42,603 nucleotides of DNA from positions 1-42,603 of the forward strand of contig JAFUTU010000046.1 of the NCBI GenBank assembly GCA_017484095.1, given 5' to 3'. Within the stretch, counting starts at the first letter, position 1. Every line of letters starts with the position of its first letter. Shown piece by piece: positions 7,418 through 15,382 of the stretch. The notes under the pieces were generated by a model, which was not told the DNA's origin, ran no database searches, and was given only the letters and a program-made list of their open reading frames with translations. Both the position numbers and the translations under genes were made by a program. Source of the stretch: Ruminococcus sp. (GTDB lineage Bacteria > Bacillota > Clostridia > Oscillospirales > Ruminococcaceae).

Positions 7418-8279
7418 TTTCAGAAATACCAATGCGAGCAAGACAAAGAGGATAGCCGTAATGATAATGGCGATGCTGCTGTTTGTAGTCTGTCTTTCAG
7501 ACGGTTTGGCAGCAAGAGCTGCATCGGCTCCTTCAGCACCTGTTTTAATAGCTGAGGCTAAGTATGACAGTCAGCTGACTCATCCATATAATAATCAGAC
7601 TACACAGCTCATAGTACGCTGGAAGCCTGTAAGCGGCGCTACTGCTTACCATGTTTATATCAGGGGCGGTAAGTATTCAAAGTATACCAGGATCGGCGCA
7701 ACAAAGACTACAGCTTATAAGCTGAGAAATCTTGACAGAGCTACGAGCTACAGAATCGTAGTAAGAGCACAGAATAGTGCGGGCCTTTCGCCGTGTTCAG
7801 AGTCACAAGTTCTTAAAACTGCTAGAATGAATTACGATCAGGCAGGTTGGCAGGCGCTTTGTCGTATCACTTATCATGAGGTCGGTACGATCAACACCTC
7901 TGCTTGGGATAGACCGATAGTTTATGTTGCAGACTGCTGTGTAAACAGATATGTTTCTGCAAAATATGCCAAGAGCTCTAGCTGGAAGACATATTATGCA
8001 AGATATAACAGCATTCAGGACGTTATTTACAAGAGCGGAGGATTTATGTCATCTGCCGGTCTTACCAAAGACGGAGCGACCTATGCAAGAGTAACAAACA
8101 GAGTTAAGACTGCGGTTTACGGCGCTCTTTATGCAAAGACAGAGCTTAACAACATCGCAAATGACTTCAATATATACTTCTGGTGTAATAGAAGCTATAA
8201 GCAGACCAGCAATAAGATCGCTTACAGCTTCAAGATCCCATGGGGATACTTCTACATTTACAGAAGCTATTGGGGCTAA
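7401..8279 (+). CDS. Secreted protein: fibronectin type III domain plus SleB-like cell-wall hydrolase domain
   Basis: 292 residues. An N-terminal signal peptide (basic start, hydrophobic core MIMAMLLFVVCLSDGLA, likely cleavage after ARA about residue 41) is followed by a fibronectin type III domain (about 45-140, with the typical W-x-P-x-x-G-A-x-x-Y and Y-x-I-x-V-x-A-x-N patterns). The C-terminal domain (145-292) begins LCRITYHEVG and continues with NRY and a later Y-F-W-C segment. The E in YHEVG and the N-R pair resemble the catalytic region of SleB/CwlJ cell-wall hydrolases, though similarity is distant. Likely role: exported peptidoglycan or surface-associated hydrolase. It has its own promoter and terminator. 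Confidence 0.65.
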   Translation: MNYSANFRNTNASKTKRIAVMIMAMLLFVVCLSDGLAARAASAPSAPVLIAEAKYDSQLTHPYNNQTTQLIVRWKPVSGATAYHVYIRGGKYSKYTRIGATKTTAYKLRNLDRATSYRIVVRAQNSAGLSPCSESQVLKTARMNYDQAGWQALCRITYHEVGTINTSAWDRPIVYVADCCVNRYVSAKYAKSSSWKTYYARYNSIQDVIYKSGGFMSSAGLTKDGATYARVTNRVKTAVYGALYAKTELNNIANDFNIYFWCNRSYKQTSNKIAYSFKIPWGYFYIYRSYWG

Positions 8280-8288
8280 TATTGACAA

Positions 8289-8318
8289 AAAGCTGTCGAT
8301 CATCGGCAGCTTTATTTT
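8289..8318 (+). terminator. Terminator after Fn3/SleB-like gene
   Basis: AAAGCTGTCG (8289-8298) pairs with CGGCAGCTTT (8304-8313, one G-T pair), followed by ATTTT. Confidence 0.7.
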
Positions 8319-8432
8319 GTAATAAATTATTAATCTTCGGCTATTGCTTTTTTTATCAAATGGTGATATAATACTAAATTGGAGTGAAATAGTCGATAAT
8401 TCTGCAATTCAAAAAAGAAAGAAGTGTTTTTA

Positions 8433-9572
8433 ATGACAAAAATAACTATTTTTTCTGGCTTTCTCGGAGCAGGAAAAACAACTCTTATCAAAAAGCTGAT
8501 CGGAGAAGCATATACGGGTGAAAAGCTCGTTCTTATTGAGAATGAGTTTGGTCAGATAGGTATCGACAGCGGCTTTTTACAGGATGCAGGCATACAGATA
8601 ACTGAAATGAATCAAGGTTGCATTTGCTGCAGTCTTGTCGGTGATTTTGGAAAAGCGCTTGTTCAGGTACTCGAACAGTATAAGCCGGACAGGATACTTA
8701 TTGAGCCGTCAGGTGTTGGTAAGCTCAGTGATGTTATAAGAGCGGTTGAAAATATTGATGCGCATGACGTTGAGCTTGACGGATTTACTACCGTTGTAGA
8801 TGCTAAGAAGTGCAAGATGTATCAGAAGAATTTCGGAGAATTTTTCGATAATCAGATAACATATGCTAGCTGTCTTATACTCAGTCATACACAGGGTCTT
8901 TCACAGGATAAACTTGATGAGTGTGTTGAGTTGTTAAGAAAGCTCAATGATAAGGCTCCGATAGTTACTACTGAGTGGGATCAACTGACGGGCGCTCAGC
9001 TGATCGAAGCGATGACGCAGAAAAATACACTTGATGATGAACTGAAGGCTCTTCTAGAAGAAGCTAAGAAGCATGATCATGAGCATCATCACCACCATCA
9101 CCACGATCATGATGAAGAGCACGAGCACCATCACCATGAACATGATGAGCATGAGCACCACCATGATCATGACGAGGAGCACGATCATCACCATCATGAC
9201 CATGAGGAGCATGACGAGAACTGCACTTGCGGCTGCCATGATCATGAGCATCATCACCACGATCACGACCACGAGCATCACCATCATCACGCCGATGAAG
9301 TGTTTACCAGCTGGGGCAAAGAGACTGCTGATCCTTATTCTGGAGAAGAGATCAAAGCTGCTCTTGAGGCATTGCAGGATGAAGAAAAGTACGGTCTTAT
9401 CCTCAGAGCTAAGGGTATCGTTGCAGGAAAAAACGGTGAGTGGATACATTTTGATTATGTACCGGGTGTTCCCGATGTACGTAACGGAAGTGCCGGTACT
9501 ACAGGTAGACTTTGCGTTATAGGCGCTCAGATAAATGAAGCTGCTATCGAGGAGCTTTTTAAGACTAAATAA
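8433..9572 (+). CDS. CobW/COG0523-family GTPase with a large His-rich insertion
   Basis: A 379-residue cytoplasmic G3E GTPase of the COG0523 metallochaperone family. G1 loop GFLGAGKTT lies at about residues 9-17, ENEFG at about 37-41, and the family metal-binding motif CxCC (GCICCSL) near residue 66. Residues about 212-288 are an extraordinary His/Asp/Glu-rich segment with a CTCGC motif inside it, a high-capacity site for Zn, Ni or Co. The C-terminal CobW domain (about 290-379) follows. Start 8433 is chosen over a GTG at 8424 because it is an ATG and gives the usual N-terminus; the ribosome binding site is weak. The next gene, 17 bases on, is a related GTPase, so the two probably work together in metal delivery. 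Confidence 0.9.
   Translation: MTKITIFSGFLGAGKTTLIKKLIGEAYTGEKLVLIENEFGQIGIDSGFLQDAGIQITEMNQGCICCSLVGDFGKALVQVLEQYKPDRILIEPSGVGKLSDVIRAVENIDAHDVELDGFTTVVDAKKCKMYQKNFGEFFDNQITYASCLILSHTQGLSQDKLDECVELLRKLNDKAPIVTTEWDQLTGAQLIEAMTQKNTLDDELKALLEEAKKHDHEHHHHHHHDHDEEHEHHHHEHDEHEHHHDHDEEHDHHHHDHEEHDENCTCGCHDHEHHHHDHDHEHHHHHADEVFTSWGKETADPYSGEEIKAALEALQDEEKYGLILRAKGIVAGKNGEWIHFDYVPGVPDVRNGSAGTTGRLCVIGAQINEAAIEELFKTK
9067..9294. repeat. Low-complexity His/Asp/Glu-encoding tract
   Basis: A run of CAT/CAC, GAT/GAC and GAG codons inside the CobW GTPase. Mixed His codons (both CAT and CAC) indicate selection on the protein rather than recent slippage of one DNA repeat. Confidence 0.8.
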
Positions 9573-9589
9573 TTAAAGGGGGCAGTTTT

Positions 9590-10546
9590 ATGCCGCAGCA
9601 GGAGAATATACCTGTTTATATGTTTGTGGGTTTTCTTGAAGGCGGTAAGACACACTTTATCAAGGAGACCTTGGAGGACGGCAGATTTATAAACGGCGAT
9701 AAAACTCTTCTTCTTGTTTGTGAAGAGGGCGTAGAGGAATATGATACTACAAACTTTGCCGAACATAATGTGTTTATGCACGTTCTGGAGGACAAGTCTG
9801 AGCTTAACGAAGAAAATCTGGCTGCTATTTTGAAAAAATATGACTGTGTGCGTGCTGTAGTAGAGTATAACGGTATGTGGAATGTTACTGATTTTTTCAA
9901 CGCTATGCCTGAGGACTGGGCTGTTTATCAGATAATGTTTTTTGCTGATGCCTCTACTTTTTTACAGTATGATCAGAATATGAGAAGTCTGGTAGTTGAC
10001 AAGTTAAACGTATGCGAGCTTGTTGTGTTTAACAGGTTCGATCCTTCATATGACAAGATGAAGTTTCATCAGATCGTCAGGGGAGTAAGCAGGAGGACCG
10101 ATATTGCTTATGAGTTCACTGACGGTACTGTCGCATATGATGATATTGAGGATCCGCTTCCGTTTGACGTTGAAGCAAAAGAGATCACTGTCAAGGATAG
10201 AGACTTTGCTTTGTGGTACAGAGATGCTATGGAAGAACCGAAGAAATATGACGGTAAGATAATGTCTTTCCGTGTAATGGCAGCTTGCGGACCAAATTTC
10301 CCGAAGAATACTTTTGCTGTTGGAAGAAAGATAATGACCTGCTGTGTAGAGGATATCCAGTATTGCTGGCTTGTGGCTGACGCTCCAAAGGGAAGACCTG
10401 AATTATCCTCTCCAAAATGGTTCAATGTAAAGGGCAAGATAAAGGTACAGAAGAATAAGATGTACAGGGGTGCAGGACCTGTGCTGACTGTTACCGATAT
10501 CTCTCCTGCTGATCCTCCCGAGCAAGAGGTAGCAACGTTTTATTGA
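9590..10546 (+). CDS. CobW-like GTPase fused to a YcgQ/DUF1980-like domain
   Basis: 318 residues. The N-terminal half has a CobW-like fold with a modified P-loop GFLEGGKTH (residues 13-21; the usual loop is GFLGAGKTT) and lacks the CxCC motif. The C-terminal ~100 residues (YDGKIMSFRVMA, a CCVEDIQYCW segment and WFNVKGKI) resemble the extracytoplasmic domain of YcgQ/TIGR03943 proteins, partners of the YcgR-type permease in metal-linked operons. Here the two are in one soluble polypeptide. It probably works with the preceding His-rich GTPase in zinc or another metal homeostasis. The ribosome binding site is AAGGGGG. The fusion call is from motif recognition only. Confidence 0.7.
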   Translation: MPQQENIPVYMFVGFLEGGKTHFIKETLEDGRFINGDKTLLLVCEEGVEEYDTTNFAEHNVFMHVLEDKSELNEENLAAILKKYDCVRAVVEYNGMWNVTDFFNAMPEDWAVYQIMFFADASTFLQYDQNMRSLVVDKLNVCELVVFNRFDPSYDKMKFHQIVRGVSRRTDIAYEFTDGTVAYDDIEDPLPFDVEAKEITVKDRDFALWYRDAMEEPKKYDGKIMSFRVMAACGPNFPKNTFAVGRKIMTCCVEDIQYCWLVADAPKGRPELSSPKWFNVKGKIKVQKNKMYRGAGPVLTVTDISPADPPEQEVATFY

Positions 10547-10564
10547 TATGTCCGAATAGTATTG

Positions 10565-10590
10565 AAAGCTGTCCGATAGGGCAGCTTTTG
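10565..10590 (+). terminator. Terminator after GTPase pair
   Basis: AAAGCTGTCC (10565-10574) pairs with GGGCAGCTTT (10579-10588, one G-T pair) around a GATA loop; short T run. Confidence 0.75.
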
Positions 10591-10625
10591 TTGTTTAATA
10601 TTATTATAAAATGTAAAATAATAGA

Positions 10626-10654
10626 TTGACAAAATCTTCGATATGAATTAGAAT
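10626..10654 (+). promoter_or_regulatory. Promoter for GH5 gene
   Basis: TTGACA (10626-10631), 17 bases, TAGAAT (10649-10654). Confidence 0.7.
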
Positions 10655-10688
10655 AATACTTGATATATGATAAATGGAGGTCGTATTT

Positions 10689-11885
10689 ATGAAAAAAAGG
10701 TTACTTGCAGGTGTTTTATGTGCTCTTATGATCAGTTCCACAGCTTGTGCTGATGATTCGTCGTCTTCCTCTGCTGATTCTGCTAAGAGCGCGCCAAAGG
10801 CGGCTACTAAGCCAATGTCTGCAGCTGAGGTCGCTGATAATATGAATCTGGGTCTAAACTTGGGCAATACTATGGAAGCTTACGATGCAACTGATTGTGC
10901 GACAGTAGAGTATGAGTGGATACCTATCGTTAAGAGCAATGCTCCGACTGACTATGAGATGTGCTGGGGTGCTGTTGAAACGACCCAGGAAGTAATAGAC
11001 GGCATCAAGGAGGCAGGCTTTGACACAATAAGGATACCTGTTTTCTGGGGCAATATGATGGAGAATGACGGCACATGGACTATTAATAAAGATTACATTG
11101 CCAGAGTTAGAGAGATAGTTGACTACGCACAGAATGCAGGTCTTTATACGGTTATCAATTGTCATCACTTTGATGAGTTTATTATCAGAAGAAATGATCT
11201 TGACAGCTGCAAAACGATATTCAACACTTTATGGACACAGATAGCTGACTACTTCAAGGACTATCCTTATACTGTAGTATTTGAAGGCTTCAACGAATAT
11301 CTTGGAGGAGATCAGTTCGACGAGAACGGTGAACTGAAGCCCCAAAACAGCAGAGATGCATTTAAAATGACAAATTCTTTGAATCAGACTTTTGTTGATG
11401 CTGTAAGAGCTACAGGCGGAAATAACGCGGACAGAGTACTGATAGTTTCCGGTTACTGGACAAATATCGATAAGACGACATCGAAGAATTTTGTAATGCC
11501 GACTGATTCCGCAACCGATAAGCTTATGGTATCTGTTCACTATGTTGATAATGAAAAGTACTGGACAAATCAGATAGGTTCGCGAGAATGGCTTGATTAC
11601 ATCGACTCACAGTGCGATGAGCTCATAAGCGCATTTAAGGATAAGAATATCCCTGTTTTCCTTGGAGAGACAACGGCCATATATCCTGATTCAAACTTTG
11701 ACAGCAATGCGATATATACAGATTCATCTGAGTGCTTGGAAATAGTTCTAAATAAGCTTACTGATCTGGGCTTTGTTCCGGTTATTTGGGATGTAAACGA
11801 TAATTTCTACTCCAGAACTGAATTTAAAGTCAAAAACGATTCTGATGCGGAAGTTATCAAAAAGGTAGCTGATATGATCAAATAA
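10689..11885 (+). CDS. GH5 family endoglucanase-like lipoprotein
   Basis: A 398-residue exported glycoside hydrolase family 5 enzyme. The signal sequence ends in a lipobox-like STAC (Cys20), followed by a Ser-rich linker (24-45), suggesting cell-surface anchoring. The catalytic domain (about 45-398) shows the family features: GLNLGNTMEA (55-64), IRIPVFW (114-120), NCHH (157-160), acid/base Glu203 in FNEYL and nucleophile Glu327 in FLGETTA. It probably cleaves beta-1,4-glucan or a related beta-glucan or mannan outside the cell; no carbohydrate-binding or dockerin module is attached. Start chosen at the ATG eight bases after GGAGG. Confidence 0.92.
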   Translation: MKKRLLAGVLCALMISSTACADDSSSSSADSAKSAPKAATKPMSAAEVADNMNLGLNLGNTMEAYDATDCATVEYEWIPIVKSNAPTDYEMCWGAVETTQEVIDGIKEAGFDTIRIPVFWGNMMENDGTWTINKDYIARVREIVDYAQNAGLYTVINCHHFDEFIIRRNDLDSCKTIFNTLWTQIADYFKDYPYTVVFEGFNEYLGGDQFDENGELKPQNSRDAFKMTNSLNQTFVDAVRATGGNNADRVLIVSGYWTNIDKTTSKNFVMPTDSATDKLMVSVHYVDNEKYWTNQIGSREWLDYIDSQCDELISAFKDKNIPVFLGETTAIYPDSNFDSNAIYTDSSECLEIVLNKLTDLGFVPVIWDVNDNFYSRTEFKVKNDSDAEVIKKVADMIK

Positions 11886-11893
11886 GTATACAA

Positions 11894-11930
11894 AATACCC
11901 TGCTTTTTTGATACAGCAGGGTATTTTTTG
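11894..11930 (+). terminator. Terminator after GH5 gene
   Basis: An 11-base perfect stem (11894-11904 with 11915-11925) followed by T residues. Confidence 0.85.
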
Positions 11931-12037
11931 TGTGTTAAATTAAATGTCGACCAGTGTACAGCCGATGTTATATAGCGTATCAGATCAAATGGTAAGCATA
12001 GCTGCTAGCGAAGCGAAAAGAAAGAGTGTGATTACAC

Positions 12038-12067
12038 TTGACAACAGACAACTTGTTATGCTATAAT
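12038..12067 (+). promoter_or_regulatory. Promoter for AbrB-like/amidohydrolase operon
   Basis: TTGACA (12038-12043) and TATAAT (12062-12067), spacing 18. Confidence 0.7.
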
Positions 12068-12117
12068 AAGTATGTTAAGTATGATTTGTATGCTTTCAAA
12101 GAAAGGAGTTTATATTT

Positions 12118-12336
12118 ATGGAAAAACCAGAGGGCAAATACGCATGGACAGTCACAGTCGGAACAAAGGGGCAGATCGTTATCCCGAAAGAAGCAAGGGA
12201 GGTTTTCGGCATTGAGCCGGGCGACAGACTTCTGATACTCGCTGATGTAAATCAGGGGATGGCTATACCGCCGAAGAATACCTTTAACGACTATTTCCAG
12301 AAGATATTTGGAAATAAACAGAACAAGGAGGACTAA
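12118..12336 (+). CDS. AbrB/SpoVT-type swapped-hairpin DNA-binding protein
   Basis: 72 residues. The N-terminal two thirds match the AbrB/MazE/SpoVT fold: GTKGQIVIPKEAREVFGIEPGDRLLIL at about 16-42, followed by a short basic tail. It probably dimerises and binds DNA as a transition-state or autogenous regulator. It lacks the C-terminal domain of full AbrB or SpoVT, so it resembles the short stand-alone form often encoded just before the gene it controls. It is separated by one base from the amidohydrolase gene and is likely its operon regulator. The start follows AAAGGAG. Confidence 0.88.
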   Translation: MEKPEGKYAWTVTVGTKGQIVIPKEAREVFGIEPGDRLLILADVNQGMAIPPKNTFNDYFQKIFGNKQNKED

Positions 12337-12337
12337 T

Positions 12338-14281
12338 ATGCCAAAAATTTTAGGAATCCCGCTTGTAGGATTTATACAAATGATGATAGGTGCAGTTATT
12401 GTGCTGTTTATCCTTATCAAGTATCTTTTAAGACCAAAAAGAAAGAAAACAAATGAGTATCTGATACAAGATGTTCATATCATCGTTGGTGACGGTACAG
12501 AGCTGACAAATCAGAATGTGTATGTGAAAGACGGAGTTATCAAGGAAATATCATCAGGCATAATTGAGACGAAGTCTGCACAAAGGATCGACGGCACAGG
12601 AAAAACGCTTATGCCGGGGCTTATCGACAGCCACGTGCATATTCAGGGACTTAATAACCGTAGCGATGATGACAGCGATGCTTTTCTTTACGGCACGATC
12701 CCTGATATATTCAAGGATAAGGTGCTGCCATATGGTATAACGACTGTGAAAGACCTTTGCGCGCCAAGACATTTTATTTACAAGCTTCGTGATGAGATTA
12801 GAAAGGGAACAATAGTAGGTCCGGAACTTCTTGTGGTAGGTCCGAATTTCACTGCCCCTGACGGACACCCAGCAAACACCCTCGGAGGGAAGAATCCGTG
12901 GATACGCAAAGAAATGGCAATAGAGGTAAGCTCTCCTGAGCAGGTCAGCGCGGGCATTGCCGAATTAAAGCAGGCTGGAGTTGATTTTCTCAAATTTACA
13001 TATCAAGGCGGAGATTACTGGTACTTTGACGAGAAGCTGCAAATCAATAAAATTGATAGATCACTAATGCAGCAGATAATTCGCGAAGGCAAAGAGAATG
13101 GATTGTTGACAACTGCTCATGTCTGCAAAAAGGAAGATGTTCGTGAGCTGTTGGAGGCAGGGATATACGGCATAGAACACGGTATACTTGATGAGGCTCT
13201 TTCTCCTGATGATGATATTATCAGACTTTGGAAAGAAAGCGGCGCGCACTATGTCCCAACAACACAAGCCATGACCTATGAAAAAGATCCCGACTGCCTG
13301 AGAAATAATATGCATAATCTCAAGGTGCTGTATGATGCGGGCGTTTTTATCGCTATGGGTACGGACAATATGTTTGAAATGATGAGCGGAGATGTTGAAC
13401 ACAGAGAGCTTGCATACTATGTTGAGGCAGGGCTTACGCCTATGCAGGCGATAGTGCTTGCAACAAAAAACAGTGCTGGACATTTGGGGTTAGCTGATCG
13501 CAAAGGTGTTGTAAAAGCAGAAATGGAAGCCGATCTTATACTGCTAGAAAAGGATCCTGCAGAGGATATTTCCAATATTCAGTTTATTGATAAGGTGTTT
13601 CTGAAAGGCAAGATAGTCTATTCTCAGAACGTGATACAGTCCTATGATATTCCGGCGTACGAATATCCCGATGGTGTTAAATCAATGAGGTACGAAAAGA
13701 CAGACGGCAAGGAAAAGCGAGAGGTCATCGTGTCTGACTATGACGAAAAGAATGAGATAGTGAATATTGTGTACAGGGACAATACTGAGTGGTCAAGAGA
13801 GGTCTATACAGTTGATTCAAGCCTTTCAGCGGTGATATGGCATTACAGCAGACCCTCCGACAACACCGAACTTACAGCGCAAAAGACTGATGGTTATATC
13901 CGCATGACAGGCACATTCAAGGGAAAAGCACAGGACAAGACCTTCAAAATCGGTGATGGATTGTGGTATCAGATGATGGACATGGCCATGCCGGCGTTTA
14001 TAGCTTCCTGCGAGGACGAGATAGTTTTCTATTCCATAGGCACGGGAGATAACAGGGGATCAATGGGGCTTGGCGAATTTGCTGCGAAGAAAGAGGGAGA
14101 GGAAAGCGTTACAGTGAACGGTATCTCATATGATTGTGTGAAGATCAGCTTTGTACTTACTATGTTTTCATGGGCATGGAAAGGATTTTACTGGTATGAC
14201 AAGAAGAGCGGACAGCTTATAAAAAGCAGTGAAAAGGGAAAGAATGCTGATAAGACCAATTATCAGGTGGTTGAAAGTTAA
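12338..14281 (+). CDS. Membrane-anchored amidohydrolase (imidazolonepropionase-like)
   Basis: 647 residues. A single N-terminal membrane helix (about 12-31) leads into a metal-dependent amidohydrolase domain of the prolidase/imidazolonepropionase-like type. Metal ligands visible: HVH (His99, His101), a Lys in FLKFTY, then His in TAHV, His in IEHG and Asp in MGTDN. The family hydrolyses cyclic amides or X-Pro dipeptides; the substrate here is unknown. A C-terminal ~210-residue extension (from about 435) beyond the barrel is rich in beta strand, shows no family motif I know and may be a lipid- or ligand-binding module. The start at 12338 follows AAGGAGG. Confidence 0.8.
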   Translation: MPKILGIPLVGFIQMMIGAVIVLFILIKYLLRPKRKKTNEYLIQDVHIIVGDGTELTNQNVYVKDGVIKEISSGIIETKSAQRIDGTGKTLMPGLIDSHVHIQGLNNRSDDDSDAFLYGTIPDIFKDKVLPYGITTVKDLCAPRHFIYKLRDEIRKGTIVGPELLVVGPNFTAPDGHPANTLGGKNPWIRKEMAIEVSSPEQVSAGIAELKQAGVDFLKFTYQGGDYWYFDEKLQINKIDRSLMQQIIREGKENGLLTTAHVCKKEDVRELLEAGIYGIEHGILDEALSPDDDIIRLWKESGAHYVPTTQAMTYEKDPDCLRNNMHNLKVLYDAGVFIAMGTDNMFEMMSGDVEHRELAYYVEAGLTPMQAIVLATKNSAGHLGLADRKGVVKAEMEADLILLEKDPAEDISNIQFIDKVFLKGKIVYSQNVIQSYDIPAYEYPDGVKSMRYEKTDGKEKREVIVSDYDEKNEIVNIVYRDNTEWSREVYTVDSSLSAVIWHYSRPSDNTELTAQKTDGYIRMTGTFKGKAQDKTFKIGDGLWYQMMDMAMPAFIASCEDEIVFYSIGTGDNRGSMGLGEFAAKKEGEESVTVNGISYDCVKISFVLTMFSWAWKGFYWYDKKSGQLIKSSEKGKNADKTNYQVVES

Positions 14282-14294
14282 GGAGATAATTGTA

Positions 14295-14322
14295 GTGCCG
14301 AAAATTTGGTAATTTTCGGCAC
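14295..14322. terminator. 12-bp perfect inverted repeat after amidohydrolase gene
   Basis: GTGCCGAAAATT (14295-14306) pairs with AATTTTCGGCAC (14311-14322), loop TGGT, no T run. It is possibly a weak or factor-assisted terminator or an mRNA-stabilising 3' hairpin. The rest of the 14,323-14,460 gap shows nothing else recognisable. Confidence 0.6.
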
Positions 14323-14460
14323 AGATCATCTGTTTGTTGGTAGAGTATGCTATTCTTCTTTCTTGGCTTGTGGTTGACTTGTTGGAGGCGACGATATATA
14401 TTTGCAAATAATGGTAGACACTCGACTTTATTTTGAAAATTGAATTTAGAGGTGTGACAA

Positions 14461-14772
14461 ATGAAAAATAGTAAAGCGATTACGGTAATAGATATTTTGT
14501 CGTATCTGATTAATGATCTGCTAGGCTGGTTTATCATTATATGGTTTGACTTGACCGGAAATGATAATAAGTTTCAGAATTTGAAGCTGCACTGGGCAAT
14601 TCTTGTAGCTGGTCTTATCCATATAATTATTAGTTTAATTTGTAATGTGTTCTTCTTCAAAAAGAAGAGAACAAAACATCACATTCAAATAGGAAATAAG
14701 TTGTTTATCTATAACATAATAATGACAATATTTCCATATTTGTATTTAGGATTAACATTGTTAATTACATAA
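14461..14772 (+). CDS. Small integral membrane protein, unknown function
   Basis: 103 residues with three predicted membrane helices (about 14-30, 44-65 and 80-102) and a basic cytoplasmic loop KKKRTKHH between helices two and three. No known family is recognised. Codon use is more AT-rich than that of the flanking genes, hinting at later acquisition. The start is preceded by AGAGGTG. It stands alone between the amidohydrolase and the hydrogenase-maturation-like operon. Confidence 0.6.
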   Translation: MKNSKAITVIDILSYLINDLLGWFIIIWFDLTGNDNKFQNLKLHWAILVAGLIHIIISLICNVFFFKKKRTKHHIQIGNKLFIYNIIMTIFPYLYLGLTLLIT

Positions 14773-14879
14773 CTTGTTTATATGGGTGTTTTACTCCGTC
14801 TTTTGGTTTTTGTAAGCAGGTAAAAAGAAAACTATAAATAAGATATTTTGTATAATTGCATAAAATTCATAATTTGTTC

Positions 14880-14908
14880 TTGAAATTCGTGCTTAAATAT
14901 GCTATAAT
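14880..14908 (+). promoter_or_regulatory. Promoter of the hyd/nif-like/hyp operon
   Basis: TTGAAA (14880-14885), 17 bases, TATAAT (14903-14908), about 70 bases before the first gene of the operon. Confidence 0.75.
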
Positions 14909-14978
14909 TAAGTGGATTACTATAGAGATTTATTGTTTTCTTCTTTTAGAAAAAATATCATCAAAAGGAGTGTTGTTT

Positions 14979-15224
14979 TTGGAAACAAGAGTAGCTATAA
15001 TTGCAATAATAGTTCAGGATCCTGAATCCGCTGAGAGCGTTAACGCTTTACTGCACGAGTATAAAGATGCCATTATTGGCAGAATGGGTATACCATACAG
15101 AGCAAAAGGTATTAACATAATCAGCATTGCTGTCGATGCTACTCAGGATGATATTAATTCTCTTGCAGGAAAGATCGGCAGGCTTGAGGGTGTTTCTGCA
15201 AAGACTGTTTACTCTGCTAATTGA
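14979..15224 (+). CDS. TM1266-family regulator (iron-only hydrogenase system regulator)
   Basis: An 81-residue ACT-like / ferredoxin-fold small protein. The pattern ETRVAIIAIIVQD at the N-terminus, then VNALLHEYKDAIIGRMGIPY, then INIISIAVDATQDDINSLAGKIGRL and VSAKTVYSAN matches the TM1266 family, which is normally found beside [FeFe]-hydrogenase maturation genes (HydEFG) and is thought to regulate them. TTG at 14979 is taken as the start because AAAGGAG ends eight bases upstream; other in-frame NTG codons are too close to it. It is the first gene of the operon and probably controls it. The ligand is unknown. Confidence 0.85.
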   Translation: METRVAIIAIIVQDPESAESVNALLHEYKDAIIGRMGIPYRAKGINIISIAVDATQDDINSLAGKIGRLEGVSAKTVYSAN

Positions 15225-15295
15225 TAGACCAAAAACATATACATAATATATACGGAAAAATTGTTTTTTCTGACGCTGAAATATTTCTTGAAGCG

Positions 15296-15357
15296 AAAGT
15301 AAGATTATTGTTCCTGAACACAAGGTCGGATTCTTACTTTTTGGATCCGACTTTTTT
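15296..15357 (+). promoter_or_regulatory. Attenuator-like competing hairpins
   Basis: Two mutually exclusive stems. The terminator: GTCGGAT (15325-15331) with ATCCGAC (15345-15351) followed by six T (15352-15357). The alternative: AAAGTAAGA (15296-15304) with TCTTACTTT (15332-15340), whose 3' arm occupies the terminator loop. It lies between the regulator and hydF and could set read-through into the 13-kb maturation operon. No known riboswitch class is recognised in the rest of 15,225-15,382. Confidence 0.6.
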
Positions 15358-15382
15358 ATTCTGAAAGCAGTGGGTGATAATT

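Noticed and set aside
9067..9294. His-rich tract as an artefact or engineered tag
   Set aside because: It is long, uses mixed codons, contains Cys, Asp and Glu and fits natural COG0523 metal-binding inserts.
9054..9522. Met/Val-rich ORFs on both strands over the CobW gene
   Set aside because: They are shadow translations of the His-codon tract of the real GTPase gene.
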